From contig JAHNUO010000024.1 of the NCBI GenBank assembly GCA_019787685.1, positions 124,001 to 188,000 of the forward strand: 64,000 nt of DNA, in the 5' to 3' direction. Below, in pieces: positions 44,566-55,170 of this stretch. This stretch comes from Chiua virens (Eukaryota > Basidiomycota > Agaricomycetes > Boletales > Boletaceae). Numbering within the stretch: the stretch's first letter is position 1; the number at the start of each line of letters is the position of its first letter. Both the position numbers and the translations under genes were made by a program. The notes beneath the pieces were generated by a model that saw only the letters and a list, made by a program, of their open reading frames with translations, was not told where the DNA came from and searched no databases.

Positions 44566-46626
44566 TCAGAACTCTGGTGCTACCACGAATAAATCTTTAA
44601 TGGGCATGGGTATACTCATATCCAGGACTCGGTCCAACACTTGTTGTGGAGCTGAGTCATCCTCGAGCGGAAATGAGTACCTATATTGCGTCATAGGGTT
44701 AAACGAAGGATTAGTGTGTGCTGTGCGGAAAGGAGGATTACTTTTGTCGTTGGCACAACTAGAAGAGGAAGAACTGGACAGTCCAGCTATTGTGGATGCA
44801 GGTGTGGGTGACGAGGCCGGTGGGGAGTGTGATGGTGTAGATGATGATGATGATTGGGGGTTAGCTTCTTTGGCGGTCTGTAACTCTGGCGAGATGATCT
44901 CCTCAGACACCGTGGCCGACTGATTGTTTAGTTTCCAAGGTGGCATATATATGCCGTCAAACTGAACATGTTTACCCTTGTCCTTGGTCGCCTTATCTGC
45001 CTGGAACGTAGCCCAAGCCTATGCAATGTACAGCTGGAAATCCGGGTTGGCTACTACAGATAGAGGTTCACTTTCCTCGTCCATTTCTGTGAGTGCAAAG
45101 GCGGCCAGTTTGATGTCTAGGACCACTGGTGTTCCCTGATGTGCGGATGATAGAATGCCTGCTGTGATATGTGGGGGTAAGTCCCTGGTAGTACTGCTGG
45201 ATGACGTGGATGTGACAGGGGGGTGAACCAGTTGGTTATTGGCCCATGTGTAGTCGACACCATCCTTGAAACATTGTCCGCCCAGCGCTTGAGGGATGTT
45301 AGAGCCATCCGGCATGTAGAGCTTGTTATCTGACCCTCTGACCACCTTTGCCGTATTGAGGTATTTGATGCAGATGGGGCAAGAACGCATATAATGGCCA
45401 GGTCCACCACAGAACTTGCAAGCAGACGAGGTATGTGAGGTTTGGTTTGTCTCTACCTTCACTGTAGGAGCTGGTGAGTATGAGGGAATAGGTGCAGTTG
45501 GTTGATACATTGATGCGGGTGGTGCGGGTATTTGAGTCGGTTGACATGGCAGTTGATATGTAGAGGTGAATGGGGGGGGACTGAGCATGGGGGTGAATGT
45601 CGGGTGGAATGTAGAACCCGTTAGGAGGAAAGTGGCCGCCTTCGTGGAATTGTCCATGGAATACAGGTCATTAGGGTGGTGATCTGGTAGTATGATGTGT
45701 AACCGGTCACGGATCTCCCACTGTAGCTCAGGTGGGAACCCATTTAGGTATAGGCCATTACGGTCGATGTCTGAGATTTTTTGGTTAGCAATTAGTACAG
45801 AAGAGACCTTATGAAATGCCCGAGTATATTCCCCGAGCTCATCCTGGTTACACATCTGCCTGCCATGACACTTCTGAGCCAAGTACTCGAGGTCTGCATG
45901 ACCATATTGGTTCGTACCCTCACATCCAGGGTATAGTTTTGTAACCGCTGACATGAATGCATCCCAATCCATCGGGTTGGCCATTGTTTCCAGCAGGGTT
46001 TGCCAGACCTCGGCTTTATCTAGGGCTGCGTAGCGTAACACAGCTTTTACCTTGTTTGTCGGGGTAAGACCAGCCACATCGCCAAGGAATTCTATGTCCT
46101 CCAGGTAATGCGGTAACTCGGACGGCATTTTTCCGTCAAATTTAGGGGTATTGGGTGTGCCTTGTAAAGGCATTTGGAAGGGTTGTTGTGCCATCTGGTT
46201 CTGTGGAGGTGGGGTAGGACAAGACGGTTGTGAAGGTGATGATATGGTTCGAGAAGGGGATGTAGGGGATGGATTAAGTAGAGAAGATAAAGAAATGGAC
46301 GAAGAGGATTTAGAAGATGGTTTAGAAGGGGTAGAGGAATGCGAGGACGGTAATGAAGGAGGAGTTGTTAGAGGAGATAGATCAGGGTTGGGTGAACAGT
46401 ATTGAGTAAAAGAGGCTTCTGGTTCAGAAGGAAAATTAGTAAAACCCCCCGGGACAACGGGTGAATCGGGTGAATGTAGTGTGAAGGAGTCAATGCAGTT
46501 ATGCCACGCTCTATCTGGGGTAACTGAAGTAAAAAGCTCGGTGTCGGCAGAGATATCCAGATTTCTAAGACTTGAGAGTAGCTCGTCTACCTCTAGTTGC
46601 TCTGATGTAGGCCTGAGCGATCTCAT
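44566..46626 (-). pseudogene. gag of the retrotransposon
   Basis: Open from the ATG at 46,626 to a TAG at 45,019 (535 codons), then in the same frame to a TGA at 44,566. It contains a gag core (about 46,190-45,650) and a CCHC zinc knuckle CKFCGGPGHYMRSC (about 45,380-45,420), which binds element RNA. The frame shared across the TAG, and on toward the protease, suggests one original gag-pol frame closed by C-to-T changes (CAG to TAG, CGA to TGA). Confidence 0.9.
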
Positions 46627-46645
46627 CCTGACAACCTAAAAAGAA

Positions 46646-46664
46646 CCCCTTGCGGTGGGCTCCA
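46646..46664 (-). other. Putative primer-binding site
   Basis: Two bases inside the 5' LTR, the coding strand reads TGGAGCCCACCGCAAGGGG. It begins TGG as expected for pairing with a tRNA 3' CCA end. The tRNA was not identified. Confidence 0.55.
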
Positions 46665-46666
46665 GT

Positions 46667-47548
46667 TGAAGAACTATAAAACGGGCTGGTGTGACAGGAC
46701 CAGGATTAGTGGAATGGCCAGATAGAAAGAAAAGGGATGGGTGTGAGTATGACTCGTCCCAAGGGGTTCTGAGGTTGGAGACGAAGTGTCAAGGCGTTGA
46801 CAAGAGCTTTGAAAGCAATCCAGACGTGTTCCCAGGTGAAACTGTACGAAGATCGACAAAACCGGCCAAAACACGGACAGTTGGATAGTTCAGCAACAAG
46901 GCAGAGACTTGAGCACAACAGTGATCGAGTACAAGTAAGGGTGGATAAAGAAATAGTTAAACAGACGAGGCGACTTAGAATGCGAGAGAAACGGGGATCG
47001 AAAGATGAAATTTTTATTTACGAACACAAATTTTATAGTCTCAGGTATTCCTGGGACTTTTACAGCAGATAAAGTATCAAATAAATAAGGAAAGCATATG
47101 TATACAGAGCTGTCTCTTTTGGAGATTGACCCGTGAAAAGAAAAACAATGTTCTGTCAAGGTGGGATAAGGTTTGATCTGTGAATCAATGGACTACCTTT
47201 TAAAATGTCATACGACCCGACTATCCATACCTTATAACCAATTGGATACGTGTCGATAACATGGAACTGTCTGAAAAGAATCTAAGAAGGTACAAAATAA
47301 AATGGAAATTGGACAAAAGAGAGTTGATTAGTGTGTGTTGTGCGATCCCGATCGAGCAACCTGATTCAGTCACCTCGTGCGAAAACGTGTAGGAACGAAA
47401 AACAAAACATATGAATATGGGTTGGATCCACTCGGATGGACACGGGACCACGACGGACAGGTAGGACAATCAATGTGGGCAGTCCAGGCATCCGGTAAAC
47501 AAAGCAGGAATATGGGTTTATCACCTCAAGGGGTCATTGACTCCTACA
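46667..47548 (-). repeat. 5' LTR of the retrotransposon, 882 bp
   Basis: Partner of 36,878-37,759; contains the element promoter. Downstream flank GCGT is the target site. Confidence 0.95.
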
Positions 47549-47740
47549 GCGTGCCTTTGCCACCCAAGTAATACTTGTCCTGTTTGACCCCTACAAGGTC
47601 ACAATCAATAGCTTCCAACAACTTCACGACATTGGTATTCTGTTGGAATATGAGTATTGCGAGTGAGTGTGATATGAGCACCATCACATGCCTTTCGACC
47701 GAACTGGTTTGCTGTGCCATCAACGCCCACGATGAGGTTC

Positions 47741-48376
47741 TGTAACAACCTAGAACAAAGGTGGATTATAGGTAACTTGTGAGAGGTTGTAAAGGTTCAG
47801 TGTGAGGGTTATGTGCAAGTAATCCGACCAGTGAGGCGAGAACTACAGAAGTGATCTGTCTATGAGAGATAATGGGGGAAAACCAAAGGTGAACTTTGTT
47901 AGAGTTCCCTTGGTGCTGCATTCAAGTCTTATATACTAAAATCAGAGTTATAATCGGAGTATGAATACATAGATAAGTATGAGTGTCCTGATTGGTAGAT
48001 AAGGTGAGATAACATGAGGTATCTGCATGTATGTGAGTCATAGATAAAGACATGAGGGAACAATGCTGTAACAATGCGGTAAAAGCATGTTATAAGATAA
48101 GCACTGCTTTAATAATAGATATGAGTCATAGGGAATCATAGATAAGAGATAACGCATGAATACACGTGTGTTGTGCATGGGTTATGACATCGTGTGATAA
48201 CACGTGTCTAATGATGATGATATAAATATCATAGTGTGGGGGCCAATAGGATAAGGTCCTGGGTATAGCCTTGGCATGAGGCATTGTGTGCCATAATAGA
48301 TATTGTATCTTGTATAGTGGAGTGGAGAATGAGTAGGAAAGGCGAAATGAATTATGAGTGAAACATGATTGTAACA
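47741..48376. mobile_element. Solo LTR (family 3) in the DUF2235 gene
   Basis: 636 bp, TGTAACAACC...ATTGTAACA, with a perfect 5-bp duplication GGTTC (47,736-47,740 and 48,377-48,381). It interrupts the DUF2235 exon that encodes the start of the hydrolase domain. No second copy of this family was seen in the window. Confidence 0.9.
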
Positions 48377-48600
48377 GGTTCCTTCACATTTCATTCGGTT
48401 CATCGGGAGGACGGCAAGAACAACTGTGCAGAAAAGCTGGTGGTATCTTGAAATTCTCTGCAGCAAGGGATTCAGTCGAGCTGGGAAGCATGGATGAAAG
48501 TGGGGCGTTAGAACCTGGAAAGTGCTCACCATGCCTTAAAGCTGCTGTTTCAGCCTGATCATGAGAATCGAAGGGTGCAACTTGAGGCGCTTGCAGTCTG

Positions 48601-49330
48601 TCGTAGGGTCCATTAATGTGTAATGATAAACATTATTTTTAGCAATGGACCCTGTACTGAGTGTTTATGACATGAGGTGCTTCTCATGGCCAAGTCGTGG
48701 GTCTAACCTATGGGTCAGCAAATCATAATACTGTGCTCGTCTCCGTAGCGGATACTACCCACACAACTCATGGTGTCACCATGACACTGCATGTGAAGGT
48801 TGCTTTTTTTCATCACGCCACAGTTAAGAAGCGGTGAGTTACATTGTAAATGGAAGTCGATCGGTGATCAATGGATCGATTGATCCCGAATGTCATGGTC
48901 ACTAGCACACCAACATTATCACACATTGGTTGAATCTGCATGACATAACAGCGTGTGCAATGTTTAGGATGAACCTAAATGTTAGCCCTGACGTGAATCA
49001 TGTAGACAAAACTTCAAGTTGGTTTTGAAGTTTGGGCTACTTACAAACATGTATCCCGAACTTAAAGTTTATTGCTCGATACTCATGTTTGGACCTATCC
49101 TAAACTTGAAGTTTATTATTTACATTGTAACCAGGGCTAACATATTTAGAGCCGCATCCTATGTAAACATTGCAGACGGGCCGCAACGGTGATGAGCCCT
49201 ATCTTATGCTGATCAAATTTGACATTGCCTGAGCCTATACTCCAGGCACTCCAAACATAAGGATAGTACCGCTCCACAGAGCATCCAGGTAATCACAAGT
49301 CCAGTTGACTTGAACCAGCATGCCGGTACT
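48601..49330. other. No gene; contains a small MITE-like element
   Basis: AT-rich 5' flank of the DUF2235 remnant. Nothing coding was recognised. Confidence 0.4.
48979..49143. mobile_element. MITE-like inverted-repeat element, 165 bp
   Basis: Begins ATGTTAGCCCTG and ends CAGGGCTAACAT, a perfect 12-bp inverted pair. The inner part holds further partial palindromes around AAACTTCAAG / CTTGAAGTTT. The target duplication is unclear. Confidence 0.6.
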
Positions 49331-50200
49331 ACCAGGTCTACTTCCCGAAAAGTACTGATTGTTGACAAGCACCCGAGGCCAGTACTGGCACCAAGTTTTG
49401 TAAATAATAGTGATAGTGCCACTGATACACAAGGAATACATGTCGCAATGCAGTTATTGCATGGCGCATTACATCTAGGAAATCTGATGGCCATTCAAGT
49501 CCCCTTCAGTCTCTCACCCACATTCACTCTCCCTACGACCTGCCAGTGACCTTTCAGTTCAGCACCGTTTTTCCAAATCTTCATGATCTGTCAGCACATC
49601 GTCGCGACTAGAGACATGTGCCTCATAAGGATATCCACAGAGAATCAATGTCTTACTGTGTTCCCAGAACATGAGTTTGATGATCAGAATATCTTCTAGC
49701 AACTACTGGAACATAACGGCACTTACTCATCAGACAGGGGCAGTGATTACGCACATCATTAGTCCCACTTCTGTTCTTCAATGAACATCGCAATTTCACA
49801 TGGAGTCATCTTTTTCGCTTTGAGGTACTTTTGATGGTTTGAGGCACTGAGTGAGAACCTAGGTGTTTGAAGGAAGATTATAGACTCATGGTTTCATAAA
49901 GGTGCGCACTGTCCCACACGGCTTTGATACCAGCTGCTAAGATGGTACCTACAGACGAGTACAGGGATAAGGAAAGAAGTAACGCTAGAGACATCTTAAA
50001 AATCATTAGCATTCGCACAGGACCGACAAGAACACGTGCACGCACCTTTCTCGACGACAACGCCTATGGCCCATGTTTCCATCTCACTGTTCATGCGCCC
50101 AGTCCAACTTTCGTCCATGACGGGAGGCACCTCCCATTCTTCCACATAAGGCTGTTCCAAGAGAAAAAAGTTGACGATAGATGTGATTTGAGCGCCAATG
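49330..50200. repeat. Duplicated segment S, copy 2
   Basis: Matches 23,825-25,020 in the same orientation. Blocks: the small-gene exon-1 relic (49,335-49,375), a run near 49,518-49,650 matching 24,403-24,545, and 49,750-50,120 matching 24,650-25,010. The minus strand of the last block encodes the kinase-like fragment (EEWEVPPVMDES, METWAIGVVVEK). Copy 2 lacks the later exons of the small gene. Confidence 0.7.
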
Positions 50201-50770
50201 AACAACATAGCTACATCTGACGAGCATCAATGAGTGTTACACATGGTGAACAAGCTAAGTGGGAGAAACATACAAGTGGATATACCAAATGGCAACTTGA
50301 GCTTGAGGAAGGTCTCCTCTGAGAGGTCAGAAACAGTCTGAGAGAGGCGAGTAATGTAGCTCCAAGAAAAGATGAAAGAAGGATTGTTCAGGACTCCGGG
50401 TCCATATGAAGTGCCTCTTATTAGACATGTCTTCACACAGGTCAGTTCAAACAAATGGTTCGTGTGCGATCCCAAGGCGCACCCACACAAACTCTGGGGC
50501 CCAACAACCATACCTTGCCGCACGCCATGCTTACACTTATCCCGGGTAGTGATGAGAATCCCATTTGTGACTCCCGTTCAGTATGGGTTCGTCATTCAGC
50601 CTTTGTGAAGATGTCTTTAGCATCCTCATCATGTCTTTACATCAGGGATTTAGTAATGACGAAGAGAAAGGACCCTAGAGCGGAGACGATGATATGGATC
50701 TCCTCGAGGTACGAGATGCACAATGTCTGTCTACACAAGGTTTCACAACGCCATAGGTTGAGATACCACA
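50201..50770. other. No recognised gene
   Basis: Short frames on both strands without motif; may extend the kinase-like remnant (minus, 50,227-50,523). Confidence 0.3.
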
Positions 50771-51082
50771 ATGGCGCCCCCTGCTCCTGCATTCGACTAT
50801 GATGAGGTTCGTGACCGCTCCAAGCTTCTCCATATGTGTGCTAACACTATTATAGCCACAGTCACACACATTGTCCGTCCATCCTCATGCGGAGGAGCTA
50901 AAACCGCTCGAGGGTTCCCATACCGTGTTGCAGCCAGCGCCTGCCATACTGCTGACATCCTCTTCTGGATGCCATCCAGGGGGACATCCTGGCGTCATAC
51001 ACCCACCCAACTTGACCCACTAGAAGGGCGAGTCAGCTATATGGAAATGGCTGAAGCAGAAAGGAAGGATGTGAGGGATTGA
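50771..51082 (+). CDS. Unrecognised open reading frame, 103 codons
   Basis: ATG-initiated frame starting MAPPAPAFDYDEVRDRSKLL and ending in a charged stretch (MEMAEAERKDVRD). The start context (ACAATGGC) is good for a fungal gene. No family is recognised. It may be one exon of a longer plus-strand gene. Confidence 0.35.
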   Translation: MAPPAPAFDYDEVRDRSKLLHMCANTIIATVTHIVRPSSCGGAKTARGFPYRVAASACHTADILFWMPSRGTSWRHTPTQLDPLEGRVSYMEMAEAERKDVRD

Positions 51083-54000
51083 GTTGTTCAAGGTTCCGTG
51101 GGCCCTAGTTCATCCACCGATTCAGCCCACTCGCCGCCACCACCACTGGCATGAAGTTATCCTCGCTACCAATGTTCGATAATAGCTCCTGTACGGCATC
51201 TGGTAAGCATTGTTTTTTACTGCTGGATCTTGTTCGCGCTACTAATGCTGAGAGAGCTCGATTCCAAGGTTTCAGTGTACGTCCCTTCTCTCTCAGTGAA
51301 TCCTGTCGTGTGGTTGACACCACATTAGCCATTGCTTAGGAACTATCCATCTCGATCCACGAGCAGAGAAGCTCCCGTGATGGTAAGCACACATTCTCAA
51401 GGTTGCATTGAAAGACTGAGAACAATGGACGAGACTCAACAACCTGTGGCAAGACGCAGAGATAGAGTCACATTCTTGGTGCCTGCGTGGTTAGTATGCT
51501 ACCAATGTGGTGGCCTAGGGGAGGCACCTTGAATCTGGTCCTTGATGCAATCGACGCAAACGGACATTATGCATGCGCTGTTGATCGTCACTATATATTA
51601 CTCGTCGATCATGGTATTTGTAGATCCCTCTACTATGGACTACATTGCCTCATGTTGACCATCTTTGTCTTGTCAACCCGAATCACTTGTGCCATTTCTG
51701 TGAGTACATCTCATAGCCATTTTCCAACTAGCTGGTGCCAGCCTGGTTGAATCTTGCAATGATCTAGTTACTAGTACACCACTGCGATGGATCTCTGCGT
51801 TATCGCTGTAGGTACATCTCCTCTCACTCACATCGTCATGATCATGCTCTCGCCATCTGATGGCTGTCACTCGTTGCCCGCCACCCCTGAGCATAGATCG
51901 GCAAAGGATCAGATTGTCCAGACCTATTTCATGGCACAGTGAGTTCCCACATCGATTGAAAAATGGACCTGCATGACCATGTTTAGGGATGGGTTTTCCT
52001 TTCCCTCCTCCCCTTTGCAATCAGATAAACCCATTCCAAACAGCACACATCATTTTCCAACCTCATTGCTGCTCCCAGTCTGGTTCTAGTACAGCTTTGC
52101 ATTGCATGTCAATGATGGATTTCTTGCTGGATCGAGCACCTGCATGAACGTAGTCAGCATCGACATGCATTGATTCGGCATTGAACGGATCCTTGTCTGT
52201 GGCCACATGCTGATAGATGCTGTTGAAATAACAGACACCTGGATTGGGCCTTCGCAACGCGGTCATCCTTGAGCTTGAGTCTTTACCTTGTCCGGTGGCA
52301 GGTATTCGGTCAACTCCGCCAATCTCTTCCTGGTTCCGTCCACTGTCATAGCATATTGTGGGACCCAACTCTATGGGGGCTGGTCTAAATCAGAAATCCA
52401 GCTCATGTCTTTCCAGGGAGTGGACACTCTCGAAATGTGAGGTGTCATACCTTTTGGCCGCCGTCGATGACATTTCAAGTTCGACTGTCGCTTGGGGAGA
52501 TCGACAGCCAATATTCAACTGCACCATGTCCAGTACTGACTTTCATTGATACAGATCCGGTACTGAGCAGAAACACTATTGGTGCCACCACACTGGTAGA
52601 TCATGGCCTCGCAAACACTTTGTAACCTTGACAGGCCGTAGTTCTGGGTAGAGTGCCGTAGCCCAGGTAGCAAATCATGGTAGCAGTCATTGTCAATGTG
52701 GATGGTATTTTCCGACTAAGCAACTCCATCGTATCTGGAGAGTCCAGAAAGTAGTCTGCGTAGTGCGATCCATGTTTGCATATTAATACCAATGTTCCTG
52801 ACGAATAGAGATGTGTCATCATGGTGGTAACCAGTCAACAGGGAATGATCATTCCATCTCTAGGATTCGTGGTAGGAACACATTCCAAGCAGAATTAACC
52901 GCAAAGATGGGTGGAGATGGAAGAAGTTTCCGATCGGTTCTGAGAACAAGGTCAGATCCAGGTCGCTCAACATAGATGGTCTCACCTTGATAGACACGGG
53001 ATTGCCTTTTTCTTTTGCCTTGCTCTGTTTTTTTATCTTCAGCTCCGTCTCACATGCAAAGTAGCACATTGTTTCCATCATTCCTGAATCAGCCCTCTCT
53101 TCGCCTGGATCGACACTTTGGAACCAGGATGGCCAAGCGCACGTGATTGTGCGTTTTTCCCTTGTGGCATCGGAAGGATCTCGTTGCTAGGATCCTTTAA
53201 GGTTTCTTGGCCAGACACATTCATCGCATCGTCGACATTGTCGCCCCATACGTCGTCATGTCTGAACCCCCAAATCCTGAGAATGGAAGGAGTCTTCTGT
53301 TTTCATCTGCAAGTCTGTAATCGTCGGCACATGGTACTGTCCTGGTGCAAGTTCATTTTGAGCATCAACAATGATGAATTTTGGGGGGCTGGATTGAGCC
53401 AAAGCAAAGGAACAAAAATCACCTGTCGTTCGTGCATCTGGACACTTTGAAAAATACATACCTCGTGTTTGTTGATGCTTTCTTGGTCAACGCCTTTTGA
53501 TTCTTGGTGAGCTTCTCATGTCGTCATTTGAGTATCTAGACAGCCATCTGAGACAGGTTGACATCCATACGAAATATGCGGGAATGCAAAGACACACTAC
53601 TGTATCCATATACCACGATTGCAGATGCGATATGAAATTGGGATTAGCCAGGCTTTGGGACATTCCAGAGTTCACCATGGGGGCTGTGCATGTAGTGTGG
53701 ACCAGGAAGAAGAGGCGCTAAAACTTGTAGTGTTCCAGGAATTAGGTTGGGGTTAATTCACACGGGTTTAATTCACCCAAGTGGATTTGGGATGATTCAC
53801 CATGAATTTGACATAGTACCAAACTTGTTGAGATGCAAGTCTCCAAAGTAGGCACAAAGGTAAATAACATCCTGTTCATCCTTACAATGCTAACTTAAAG
53901 GCTACTATAATAGAATGAAAATATCAAGCACAAGCCTTTGTTGAAGTGGCGAGAAGTCAAGTCAGCATTGGGAAAACGAGCCAGCTCCCAACTCGTTGAA

Positions 54001-54190
54001 AAGTCCCTGCCTCCCGCTGGTCATACCACCCTGAGACCTCATTTGGAGTGCTTAGACATTGAGGCAGGCAGTGGAGCACACAGGGGCGAAGCTGTGCATG
54101 CAATTGATGATGGAAATGACTGGCTAGATGAGCCATGCCAACTCGATCCCGCTGCCGTTGGTGTGGAACGTCATACATTTACATTACATC
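51083..54190. other. Unrecognised region with scattered short frames
   Basis: No frame gives a family I know. The longest are minus at 51,673-52,020 and 52,063-52,368 and plus at 53,118-53,450. Stop codons are frequent in all frames. It is probably decayed gene or old transposon sequence. Confidence 0.35.
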
Positions 54191-54199
54191 ACGAGACTG

Positions 54200-54560
54200 C
54201 AGATATTCTTGTAATGCCTTATAATACATGCTCAAGAAAACTAAAGTATAATGATAAAAAGGCTTTATTATCCCTTTGCAACAGTAGGTCCAGTGGAGAA
54301 TAACCATCAGACAGTCAGTGATTACACACATCATGTCGTTTGGTAAAGGCTGGCAAGGTTCGTCAGGCTGGCACAGCTTTGCATACTCTTTACAACAGTA
54401 GGTCAAGTGCATAATAAATGTCAGACCATCAGTGAAGGCACAAATTTATGCAATTCAGCAGTAGTGCATAAGGCATATCAGATTGATATAACTTTACATA
54501 CTCCTTATAATGGTAGGTATATGGAAAATAAGTGTCAGACAGTTAGAAAAGATGTACATT
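54200..54560. repeat. Degenerate tandem repeat, about 113-bp period
   Basis: At least three units, near 54,265-54,330, 54,378-54,440 and 54,491-54,548. Each has a core like CATACTC.TTAYAACRGTAGGT followed by AATAA.TGTCAGAC. Non-coding. Confidence 0.5.
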
Positions 54561-54576
54561 ACTCGGATTAGTAAAG

Positions 54577-54843
54577 ATGGGCAAGGCCAATTGGTTTGAG
54601 GGTAGTTGGAAATGTATACCAAACATACCTTTACTGAGCAAGAACATTGATACTCAAGACATCTACAATTTGTGTGCAACACACATTCGTAGCCAACTTT
54701 TTTGTTCATGCTTGAATCTCATCAATACAATTGCTCTGACGACATTGTCAAATAAGTGTCAGGAAAATGAAAGTAGGTCAGATATGCATGTGTTGGAAGA
54801 GTTTGTCAACCATGGAACTGGTAAATCAACATGCAATGATTAA
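54577..54843 (+). CDS. Unrecognised open reading frame, 88 codons
   Basis: Starts MGKANWFEGSWKC; Asn/Ser-rich, no domain recognised. May be an exon or chance. Confidence 0.2.
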   Translation: MGKANWFEGSWKCIPNIPLLSKNIDTQDIYNLCATHIRSQLFCSCLNLINTIALTTLSNKCQENESRSDMHVLEEFVNHGTGKSTCND

Positions 54844-55170
54844 CCACGTGGTGATGGTGAATAATTACCCACAGTATGATTATGATGGGCAAAGTGAATC
54901 ATCCTGGGAGTAGAGGCAACCAAAGAAAACATTGTCACACTGTCATCATTGTCACTCACCAAATGAATAATGGGGAACAAACAACCAGATTGTTCTGCTT
55001 TATGATTTTGATCTCAAATAGCCTAGTATAACATTCAAGTTGAACCTAAATGACAATTTAATCACTGCTAGCAATATGGTGCTTCTTCAGCGACTTCGCC
55101 ATAGACTTCTGGGCAGATCCATCCCATTCAATCCGAAAAGAAAAGGTGGGTCCAAATACCATCCTGTATT

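Larger units (their letters stand above)
36878..47548 (-). mobile_element. Full-length Ty3/gypsy-type LTR retrotransposon, 10.67 kb
   Basis: Two 882-bp direct LTRs (36,878-37,759 and 46,667-47,548) enclose gag, protease, reverse transcriptase, RNase H and integrase in gypsy order on the minus strand. The flanking 4-bp target sites are GCAT and GCGT, equal but for one transition. Removing the element restores a continuous DUF2235 frame, which proves the insertion. The coding region has many in-frame stops. A nested solo LTR lies at 40,340-40,956 and an opposite-strand gene at 37,921-39,171. Confidence 0.95.
35222..48600 (-). pseudogene. DUF2235 (Tle1-like alpha/beta hydrolase) gene split by LTR elements
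   Basis: Minus-strand gene. N-terminal exons at about 48,600-48,382 lead into RNLIVGVDGTANQFG (47,740-47,690, the DUF2235 start motif), then NTNVVKLLEAID and KYYLGGKGT ending at 47,549. The frame resumes at 36,873 with RPKVAHVFKRMNRSL and KLDMVIAW. Later come GDQIYLFG and the nucleophile elbow GFSRS (usual GFSRG, about 36,585), FIGVWDTVSSVG (about 36,230-36,320), KEVWFAGSHSDVGGG (about 35,900-35,990), and C-terminal pieces to about 35,222. Two insertions break it: the retrotransposon (36,878-47,548) and a solo LTR (47,741-48,376). A TGA at 35,831-35,833 and a TGA just before RNLIVG also interrupt it. Family members are phospholipase-like in bacteria; the fungal role is unknown. Confidence 0.85.

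Noticed and set aside
44513..44923. 136-codon plus frame opposite gag
   Set aside because: It mirrors a Ser/Pro-rich low-complexity part of gag and lacks independent support.
47377..47571. Small genes inside the LTRs (for example plus frames starting MRKRVG)
   Set aside because: They occur in both LTR copies, have no motif and differ with the transitions; they are chance frames in LTR sequence.
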